Positions 20,968 to 30,100 of a stretch of 64,000 bases of DNA are shown here, in pieces; positions within the stretch are counted from its first letter, which is position 1, and each line of letters starts with the position of its first letter. Both the position numbers and the translations under genes were made by a program. The notes beneath the pieces were generated by a model. It was not told where the DNA came from and made no database searches. It saw nothing but the letters and a program-made list of their open reading frames with translations. This stretch comes from Serinus canaria (lineage: Eukaryota; Chordata; Aves; Passeriformes; Fringillidae), in NCBI RefSeq assembly GCF_022539315.1, contig NC_066326.1:16756601-16820600 (forward strand), in the 5' to 3' direction.

Positions 20968-22947
20968 ATGCTGCGGGCGGGCTGCCGCGCCGCGCTGTCC
21001 CGCCGCCCCCCGGGCTCGGCGCCGCGGAGAGGGGCCGGGGGCACGGGGGCCGGGGAGGAGGGGCTGAAGCAGACGCCGCTGGATGCCCTGCACCGGGCCC
21101 GCGGCGGGCGGATGGTGCCGTTCGCCGGCTGGACCCTTCCGCTGCACTACGGGCCGGGCCACCTCCAGTCACACCTGCACACCCGCCGCCACTGCTCCCT
21201 CTTCGACGTCTCCCATATGCTGCAGGTAGCGGGGTCGGGATGAGGGGGCTGGAGCAGGGGGGCAGCCGCACCACCTCACAACCTCCCCGGCCCCTTGCAG
21301 ACCCTGGTGTACGGCCGGGACCGCATCAGGTTCATGGAGAGCCTGGTGGTGGGGGACATCGCCGAGCTGAAGCCAGGACAGGTAGGGGGCACTGGGCAGG
21401 CACCCGGCATCCAGTGGGGTCAGAGGTCCCCGGGATGCCCTGGGAGGGTCCAGGCAGCCTGCCAATGCTGCCGTGTCCCGCAGGGCACCCTGACGCTGCT
21501 CACCAACGAGAAGGGCGGCATCACGGACGACCTCATCGTCACAAACACGTCAGAAGATCACCTCTACGTGGTGTCCAACGCCGCCTGTGCTGACAAGGAC
21601 TTGGCCATCTTGAGGGTATGGGGCTGCCTGAGCCCCGTGGGAGGTGGGGACGGGCAGCGGGAATGAGTCCTTCTGCCTTTTGGTGACACCGGTGTTGCAC
21701 GGGGTGAGGTGGCCATGGCCACCTGTGAGGCTGGCAGTGGCCTGGCCCCTGTGCTAGCAGCCCACTGTCACCCTGGCAGGACAGAGCAGCGCAGCTGCAG
21801 GCCACGGGCAGTGACGTGCACCTGGAGGTATCAGACAATGCGCTGCTGGCTCTGCAAGGTAGTGGGGGCCCCACGTGGGCCTGCCCTCCTCTGGGTCTTC
21901 TGCCGGTGGATGTCACCGCCCTCCCCACCTCCCCCCCCTTCCCTGGGCACTGCTGTCTTCCAGCTACCTGCCTCCCCAGGTCCCTCCATGGCAAGGGTTC
22001 TGCAGGCAGGGCTGCCGGATGACCTGGCCAAGCTCTCCTTTATGAATAGCATCTCCACTACCGTCTTCGGTGTGCCAGGCTGCCGGGTCACGCGCTGTGG
22101 TTACACCGGCGAGGATGGCGTGGAGGTACCCAGGGAACTGTGCCAGCATCCCCACTGCGGTACCAAGGCAGGGGAAGGCCGTGCCCCGCTGACCCTGCTC
22201 GTGTTCTGCCGTAGATCTCGGTGCCTGCGGCGCGGGCGGTGGAGCTGGCTGAGCAGCTCCTGGGTGTCCCCGATGTGTGGCTAGCAGGGCTGGCAGCCAG
22301 GGACAGCCTGCGCCTGGAGGCCGGGCTCTGCCTCTACGGCAACGACATCGATGAGACTGTCACCCCTGCTGAGGCTGGGCTGATGTGGACTCTGGGTAGG
22401 TCCACCTCCACCTCCTTCTTGGTGCAGGCAGAGCAGTAAGGTGTCCCCAGTGGGTACAAGGGGACCAGTCAGGCATCACCAACCCTCACCCATCTCTACC
22501 CTGCAGGGAAGCGCCGGCGTGTGGCCATGGACTTCCCTGGTGCTGCTGTCATCATGGCACAAGTGAAACAGAAGCCAAGGCGCAAGCGCGTGGGGCTGAC
22601 ATCGGTGGGACCCGCCATCCGGCCCCACATGGCCATCTTGGGCCCCGAAGGCAGGCCCGTGGGTAGGTGGGGGCAGTGGGGCTGGCACGGGCATGACCCT
22701 GAGCTGTGGCCATGGCATTGACAGGGGCTGGCTGGCCCCATTCACCTCCCCATATCCTCACATCCCAGGCACAGTGACCAGTGGATGTCCCTCGCCCTGC
22801 CTGGGCAAGAACATTGCCATGGGCTACGTGGAGGCAGCGCACAGCCGGGCTGGCACCAAGCTCACCGTCGAGGTACGGAAGAAGCAGCACCCTGCTGTCA
22901 TCACCAAGATGCCCTTTGTGCCCACCCAGTACTACATGGCCAAGTGA
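20968..22947 (+). CDS. AMT: Aminomethyltransferase, glycine cleavage T-protein (AMT), eight exons
   Basis: The mitochondrial T-protein of the glycine cleavage system transfers the aminomethyl carbon from lipoyl-H-protein to tetrahydrofolate, releasing ammonia. Exons are 20968-21225, 21301-21381, 21484-21615, 21780-21858, 21980-22125, 22215-22395, 22507-22662 and 22769-22947. All phases join, and the 403 residues equal the human length. The Arg/Ala-rich N-terminus looks like a mitochondrial presequence. Conserved blocks are [92 protein letters not shown], the glycine-cleavage C-terminal barrel [20 protein letters not shown], and a [10 protein letters not shown] ending. The ATG at 20968 matches the family start; the open frame extends upstream without another ATG. 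AATAAA at 22984 follows the stop closely. Intact and probably functional. Confidence 0.98.
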
Positions 22948-22983
22948 GGTCAGCCCATGCTGTGGGCACAGTCCCTTGGCTCC

Positions 22984-22989
22984 AATAAA
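22984..22989 (+). terminator. AMT poly(A) signal AATAAA
   Basis: AATAAA lies 37 bases after the AMT stop, giving a very short 3'UTR. The opposing TCTA signal is about 80 bp away. Confidence 0.85.
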
Positions 22990-23068
22990 CACCCTGTCCC
23001 TTTTCCCTGGCCTCCTCTCTGATTACGGTGGTAATGCCAAAACAAGGAGCAGCAGGTGGGCACAGCAC

Positions 23069-23074
23069 TTTAAT
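23069..23074 (-). terminator. TCTA poly(A) signal ATTAAA
   Basis: TTTAAT on the plus strand reads ATTAAA on the minus strand, 38 bases after the TCTA stop at 23112-23114. It faces the AMT signal, so the two genes are tail-to-tail. Confidence 0.65.
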
Positions 23075-23111
23075 GGTGTTGGCAGTACCCAGCTGGCGGT
23101 CCTGCTGCTGC

Positions 23112-23938
23112 TCACTCCCGGTGTGTCTTCATGGGCTCTGTTGTGGGGCCATCCCTGCAAGAGAGAGGCAGCGTGAGCACGGCTGGGGCAGCAGCCAGCA
23201 CAGCACCCAGGCACCGAGGCAGGCACCAGCCTGTCCGTGTGGGGCGGGCAGGCCTGGGGACCCTTATTGGGCCATACTACTCTGGGATGCAGCTGGGCGG
23301 GGTGGGGGGCTCAAAGGTCGGGGGCACAGCTTGGGGGACACTTGTCAGAAGCCACAGCTGGGGGTGCTAACCGGGGCCGGTGTCGCAAAGGCCCCATCCG
23401 GACTGTACCGGGCAAGCGAGCAGTCACTGGGCTGTACTGGTGCAGGGTGCAGCTGGGGGGACGCTCACTGGGTGGCACTGGGCAGGGGTCGCTCATCGGG
23501 CTGCGCCCCGAGAGCGCTGTCCGGACGCGGGGGAGGGAAGCCGGGCAGGCCCGCGTGGGTCAGCGGGGAATCAGCGGTTTTGGGCCCGGTAGCGGTCGGG
23601 ACTCACCGGGGCGGGCAGTGCCGCTCGGCGGCGCCGTTGCGTCCCGCCGGGCCGGCGGGGGACAGGGAGTGCGCTCGGGGCCGGGAGGGCGAGGCCCCGG
23701 AAGCGGTGCCGGGGGAGCGGCGGCCGGCGGGGCCGGTCCGGTAGCAGAGCGCGGCCACCGCCCCGCCGTAGGCGCGCCAGGCCAGGCGGACGCCCAGCAG
23801 ACTGATGCCCAGCCAGAGCAGCAGCAGCTGGCACAGCGCGGCCCGCACGTCCTGTGCTGCCCACTCGGCCGCCAGCTCCCGGCCTAGCGCGGCCAGCGCC
23901 CGCCACGGCGGCTGCCAGCCCGCCGCCACCGCCGCCAT
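23112..23938 (-). CDS. TCTA: T-cell leukemia translocation-altered protein (TCTA), two coding exons
   Basis: TCTA is a small membrane protein reported to restrain osteoclast fusion; its molecular role is unclear. The first exon is 23938-23607 (ATG at 23938, donor CCCG|GTGAGT). The last exon is 23154-23112 (acceptor TTGCAG) and encodes a tail ending EPMKTHRE, close to EPLKTHRE in human. Phases 2 and 1 join to give 124 residues (human 103). The hallmark is the helix with LLLLWLGISLLGVRLAW at about residues 37-53, preceded by EWAAQDVRAALCQ. The segment between the helix and the tail is Arg/Pro/Ser-rich and longer than in mammals. I cannot exclude an extra exon within 23155-23606. It starts 252 bp from UBA7, with which it shares a promoter. 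Confidence 0.93.
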
Positions 23939-24190
23939 GGCCGTGGGGTACCGGGGGAGGCTGCCGGAGGGGGCGGAGCCTCAGCCCGCCCTCACCGCCG
24001 CCACAGAGCGGACCCTGGGGGCGGGGCCTCCCCTTGCCGCCTGTGCTGTGGGGCGGGGCCCCGGAGCGGTGGTTTGGGGGCGCGGCCTATCCCGTACCGC
24101 CGCCAGCTGAGCCGTCGGGGCGGGGCCTTGTGGGATTGGCTCCTCCCCGGGGCGGGACCGGGGTGTGGTCGGTCGGTGGGTGGGGCCGTC
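23939..24190. promoter_or_regulatory. Bidirectional CpG promoter, TCTA / UBA7
   Basis: The start codons of TCTA (-) and UBA7 (+) are 252 bp apart. The gap is CpG-dense, with several GGGGCGGGGCC GC boxes (for example near 24048, 24118 and 24151) and an inverted CCAAT box ATTGG at 24135-24139. No TATA box is visible, and no ISRE of the GAAANNGAAA form is seen on either strand. Confidence 0.75.
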
Positions 24191-27100
24191 ATGGCGGGAA
24201 GCGAAGAGGAATCGCGGTACTCGCGGCAGCTGTGAGTGCGGGCACCGGCACCAGGGACCGGGGCAGGGCGCGGTGCAGCGGTGCTGGCACCGCTGACTGC
24301 CCCCGCCGGTACCTGCAGGTATGTGCTGGGCGGCGGCGCGCGGCGGCTGCCCGGGTCGGCGGTGCTGGTATCGGGGCTGCGCGGGACCGGAGCACAGGTG
24401 GCGACGGCGCTGGTGCTGGCGGGGACCGGGCGCGTCGTCCTGCACGACTTCGGTGCCGCCTGCACCGCCGACCGCACCCACCAGGTATCGGCGGGGCATC
24501 TGGGGGCAGGTACGGGTGAGGTTCACTGTAACAGGTACAGGAGGATCTCATAACACGAACTAGTGAAAATGCTGGCAGTGGGTGCAGATATGGGTGGGGA
24601 TCCTGATAATAGGTACAGTCAGGGGCCCCGGTAACAGGTAGAGGTACAGGCTGGTGTCCCAGTAACAAGTATGGGCACAAGTCCCAGAGTAAAGGTATGG
24701 ATGAGGGGCCCCATAATGTGTATAGGTATCGATAAGGGTCCCAGTAATAGGTATGGACTCATGTGGGGCTCCAGTACCAGGTACGAGTAAGGATGGGAAT
24801 CCCCGTAATGCGTACAGACTGCAATCCCAGTAACAGGTACAGGTATGGATGGGAAGGCCCCATAACATATACAGGTACATACAAGGATCTTGGTACAGGT
24901 GCACACTCAGGTGGGAGTCCCAGTAACAGGTATGGATGTGCCTGGATGTCACAGTAATAGATGCAGGTGCAGTTGGGAGAATCCCTGTTTGCAGGTATGG
25001 GTTTAGGGTGAGGGGGTTCCAATCACCCGTACAAGCTGGGGAGTCTGGTAAGGCACAGGGTGCCCTTCGTTGTCACAGGTAAGGTCCTTAGCAGAGGCCC
25101 CCGTCCCCAGTGCAGACAGGGCCTGTGGTACATCCCACAGTGGTGAGCTGCACCCCAGACCCACAGGGTGCCCCACCATGTGTCCACTCTGCAGTTCCTC
25201 CTGGAAGAGAGTGATCTAGGCCAGAACCGTGCCAAGGCATCCCAGCGGGCCCTGGCTGAGCTGAACCCCCGTGTGGTGGTTGAGGCTCACACCGGGGAGC
25301 TGTCGGAGGCCTTCCTTGCCTCCTTCCAGGTGAGCCTGCATCCCAGCACTGGGGGGACCCCCAGGATGGCAGCACTCACTGACAGACCTGGCACAGGTGG
25401 TGGTGCTGACTGAGTCCCCGCTGGAGGAGCAGCTCCGTGTCGGGGACTTCTGCCATGCCCAGGGCATCTGCTTCATCGTGGCTGACACCAAGGGGCTGGC
25501 AGGGTAAGGGGTCTCATGGGGTTCTGCACTGGCTGTGGGTCACCTTGTCCCCAGAGCCCCAGCCCTGCGCTGCAGCCCATGTCCCCCATAGCCCACTGGC
25601 AGGGCTGCTCAGCCTGGGCAGGACATGGCAGTGCTGGGGCAGCTTGGTGGGACACTTCCTCTGGCAAAAACCCACCTGTCCTCTCCAGACAGCTGTTTTG
25701 TGACTTCGGGGAGCGCTTTGTCGTTGATGACCCAGCAGAAGGGGATCCAGTGTCTGCTGCTGTGGAGCACATCTCCCAGGTAGGAGGGAGGGCAGTCCTT
25801 GCAGGTCCCCCAAAATGTTGCTGCCTCCTCCACTGGCTGTATGCCACCCTAGTCCAGTGGCCCGCTCTCATGTAGCCTTCCCCTCCTCAGGGCAACCCAG
25901 GAGTGGTGACATACATGGGGACAGAGAACAGCCATGGCCACCTCTTCCATGATGGTGACCTGGTGACGTTTTCTGGCGTGCAGGGGATGACAGAGCTGAA
26001 CGGCCAGGAGCCTGTCCCTGTGCGTGTGCTCGGTGAGACCTCCAGGGGGATCCTGGCTGCCCTAGCTCAGAGTTGAGGAACTCACAGGTCCTTGGGTCCT
26101 TGGCGGTGACCATGATGTGACATCTGTGCTCCTCTTGTCCCCAGATGCCTTCAGGCTGGAGATCAATGACACCAGCTCCTTCTCGGCCTACCGCTGTGGG
26201 GGTCTGGTTTCACAGGTGCAGCAGCCCCAGGAGTGTTCCCATGTGAGTCCTTCTCAGCCCCACGGAGCTGCCACTCGGCCTGCGGTACTGCTGTGCCATG
26301 CTGGGCCCCAGGAAAGCACTCACCCAGTCCCTGGTGCTATGCTGGCAGAAGCCCCTGAGCCAAGCACTGGAGGACCCCAAAATCCAGGTGGCAAATCCCG
26401 AGGATCTGCCACGCAGCTGCAGCCTGCACACCGCCTTCCGGGCCCTCCACGCTTTCCGCAGGGAGCGGCGCCGCCTGCCGCTGCCCAGGGCACCCGTAAG
26501 TCCGTGTCCTGCTCCTGCCGGCCCTGCCGAACCGCCCCACCCTGCCGGGCACTGCCTCTCCCCTCTGCCCGCAGGCGGATGCCGAGCAGGTGCTGGAGCT
26601 GGCGCGGAGCCTGGGAGCACAGCGGGATCCCCTGGATGAGGACCTCGTGCGCGCCTTCGCCAGCGTGAGCGCGGGGGACCTGTGCCCCGTGGCCGCCGTG
26701 GTCGGGGCGCTGGCGGCCCAGGAGGTGCTGAAGGTGAGCGGGGCGGGGTCCCGCTGGCCATGGCTGTCCGTTGGCGTTTGGTGGCCACGAGAGGGCACTT
26801 GCTGCCCGCCTGGGGACGCTGGGTCCGGCGGCAGGGCTGGGGTGGGGTGAGGGGGAGCGCCCCGCTGGCTACCTGCCCACGGGCTGTTCGCCCCAGGCCA
26901 TCACGGGGAAGTTCGTGCCCCTGGAGCAGTGGTTGTACTTCGATGCCCTGGAGTGCCTGGCGCTGGCGGGGGCTGCGCAGCTGACAGAGACGGACTGTGC
27001 CCCGGTGAGACCCCGTGTCCAGCCCCTCCCGGCTGCCTGGGGTGCCGTGGCTGCTGTGCTCACATAGCTCCTTGTCCCGGCAGAGAGGCTCTCGCTATGA

Positions 27101-30100
27101 TGGCCAGATTGCCGTCTTCGGGGCCAATTTCCAGGAGGAGCTGGGTCACCAGAAGTACCTGGTGGTGAGTGGGGAGGGGCCATGGCACTGGGAGGCTGCG
27201 GACCATCCAACTGGCGTGCAGGGAGCTGCAGCATCTCTGCCCTGACAGGTGGGAGCTGGTGCCATCGGCTGTGAGCTGCTGAAAAACTTTGCCATGATGG
27301 GGCTGGCGGCAGGGCCGGATGGGGAGCTCATCGTCACTGACATGGACACTGTTGCCCTCTCCAACCTCCATCGGCAGCTTCTCTATCGCTCAGCAGATAT
27401 ATCAGTGAGGCAGCATGAGCCAGGGGCTGTGCTCCCCCCAAAGGGCATCCTGGCTGTCCCAGGGGCTTTCTAGGGCTGCCCACCCCTTCTCTGCCCTGGC
27501 AGGAGCCCAAGTCGGTGGTGGCCGCAGCAGCCGTGCAGCGCATGAACCCTGATGTCAGAGTGACAGCTCACCAGAACCAGGTGGGACCTGCTACCGAGAT
27601 GCTCTACAAGGACAGCTTCTTCCGGCACCTGGATGGCGTTGCCAGCGCCCTGGACACGATGGAGGCCCGTGAGTGCTGGGAAGGGCAAGGGGGCCAAGCC
27701 CCTGGACCTGCTCCCTGGGTCCACAGCACTCCTGGCTCCTTGCAGGCACCTACTTGGAGAGACGCTGTCTCCGCTGTCGCACACCACTGCTGGACTCAGG
27801 CACAGAGGGGACACAGGGGAACGTGATGCCCATGGTACCATTCCTGACCGAGCCTCTAGCACCAGCCAGCACCCCCAGGGATGGCACCTTCCCCATGTGT
27901 ACCCTGCGGCACTTCCCCCGTACCATCCAGCACACACTGCAGGTAGGCTGAGCTGCTCCAACCACAGCACCCAGCGAGGAGGCACCGGGACCTTTGTCTT
28001 CCTTCCCCTTGTGTCCTCCAGTGGTGAGCCATGGGCAGGATATGGCCCCAGCTGCTTCCTGCTGGCAGCCTGAGTAATGCTGCTGGCCCTGCCAGAGCCT
28101 CCCCCTCCCCCTGGGCTTGGGGGCATAAGGGGGAGGTTCCAGTGCTCAACACCCGTTTCTCCTCCACAGTGGGCCCGCGATGAGTTTGAGGGGCTTTTCC
28201 AGCTACCTGCAGAACAAGTCAACCAGTTCATGGAGTGAGTGGGCTTTAGCGGTAGTGACACTGGGAGAGGAGCTTCCAGCTCTGCCAGGGCACTGCTGGG
28301 AATGGGGAGAGGGTGCCAGACTGCCACGTCTCACCCAGATGTCTCACAGGATTGCTCTTGGGCCAGCACCAGCAGCTGCCTGATTTTGCAGGGACCCAGC
28401 TTTCCTGGAGCAGCAGCTGCCCGGGAAGGTCCTGGAGCAGGTGTGGGAAAGCCTGCGGGAGCGGCCGCAGGACTGGCGGGACTGTGTGCGCTGGGCACGG
28501 CGGCACTGGCAGCGCTGCTACCACGATATCATCACCCAGCTGCTGCACATCTACCCCCCGGAGCATGTGAGCCCAGCACCACAGGGCTGGCACCCCCTGC
28601 ACGCCCATCCCTCCGCCAGCCACCTCACTGCAGCTGAGGGCACACGCTCCTGGGCCTGACTCTTCTCTCCCTGTGCCAGGAAACCAGCCCAGGTGTCCCC
28701 TTCTGGGCAGGGGACAGGACCTGTCCCCATCCACTGACATTCAACCCTGACAATGTGAGTGCAGGGAGGGAGAGCTGTGGGGTCTCATGTGGGAATGGTA
28801 TGGGTGGAGGGGGAACCAAGCCTGTGCTGGGCATACCAGGAATACTGAACTGTAGTTGTATTGGGAATACTGAACTGTAGTTGTGCTATGTCTGCCACAG
28901 CCTGTGCAGGGCTGCCAGGTCCTGGGCTGAGTCTGTCCCTGTCTCCCAGTCAGTGAGGGCACTGCAAGGGACAGGTTGCACATACTCTGTGGCCAGAGGA
29001 GGAGGAGAGGCACCTCCACCTCCACTCTGGGGCAAAACCAGGCAGTTCTACCAGCTCAGGGCAGTGCTGGCAGCCCTTGGCTATGTGGGACCACCCCAAC
29101 AAGGCACCCCATGGCCACCCCTCCGTTCTACTTTGCAGGACACCCACCTGGATTATGTCCTGGCTGCAGCCCACCTCTTTGCCCAAGTACACGGGGTGCC
29201 ACCATGCAGGGACCGGGCGGCCATCCAGGCCATTCTCCGTGATGTGGTCCTGCCACCCTTTGCACCCCAGGAAGGGATCCAGATCCCTCTCACAGAGGAA
29301 CCCACAGACAAGGCACAAGTTCCCACAGGTGAGGTTCCCAGGTATGTTCCTGGGTCCAGCCTGGTGGTGGTGGGGCTGTGGCTTCTTTTCCCTCCTCCAG
29401 CACCCAAGTTGACCCAGACCAAGGTGGGGGCACCCCAGCAGTGCCACAGAGCAGGAGTATCGTGCCAGGCATCCCTGTGCCCCCAGATCACAGGCAGCTG
29501 ACAGAGCTTATCCAGGACCTGGTGCAGTGGAGACAGGAACTGGTGGGGGATGAGGACACACAAGCACCCTTGATGGAGCCCATCCACTTTGAGAAGGTAG
29601 CACTGCCAGGCAGGTGGCCCTGCTCAGCCTGGGGGCGTTGATGTCCCTATGGGATGCAGATGTCCCCCCACTCCTCCCCACAGGACGATGATGTCCACAT
29701 AGACTTTATCACAGCAGCGTCCAACCTGCGTGCAGAGAACTATGGCATCTCCCCTGCCAACTGGCTGACGGTGAGAGGGGCAGCCTGTGGGGTCAGGAGT
29801 CCCTGTCCTGTGTGGGGCAGCTGCTGACGCCCTCCTGTCCTCAGAGCAAGCGAATTGCTGGGAGGATCGTGCCCGCCATCATCACCACCACGGCAGCCGT
29901 GGCCGGGCTGGCGTGCCTGGAGGTCTACAAGCTGGTGTGGGGCTGCCAGGACCTCAGCTGCTACCGCAACAGCAACATCAACCTGTCTACCTGCCTGATG
30001 CTCCGTGTGCAGCCCCCGCCAGCCCCCACCTACTGGGTAGGACCCTCTTCCCTGGGAAAGTGCAGGTGGGGGACACCCGGGGGCCAGTGGCATCTGCTGC

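Noticed and set aside
26298..26348. Upstream extension of UBA7 exon 8
   Set aside because: The frame is open to 26298, but the acceptor at 26348 joins phase 0 to exon 7 (donor 26243), and the extension has no counterpart in human UBA7.
29139..29328. UBA7 exon 18 ending at the donor 29329
   Set aside because: It shifts frame and hits a TGA in exon 19, while the donor at 29342 restores the conserved frame. It is kept only as a possible minor isoform.
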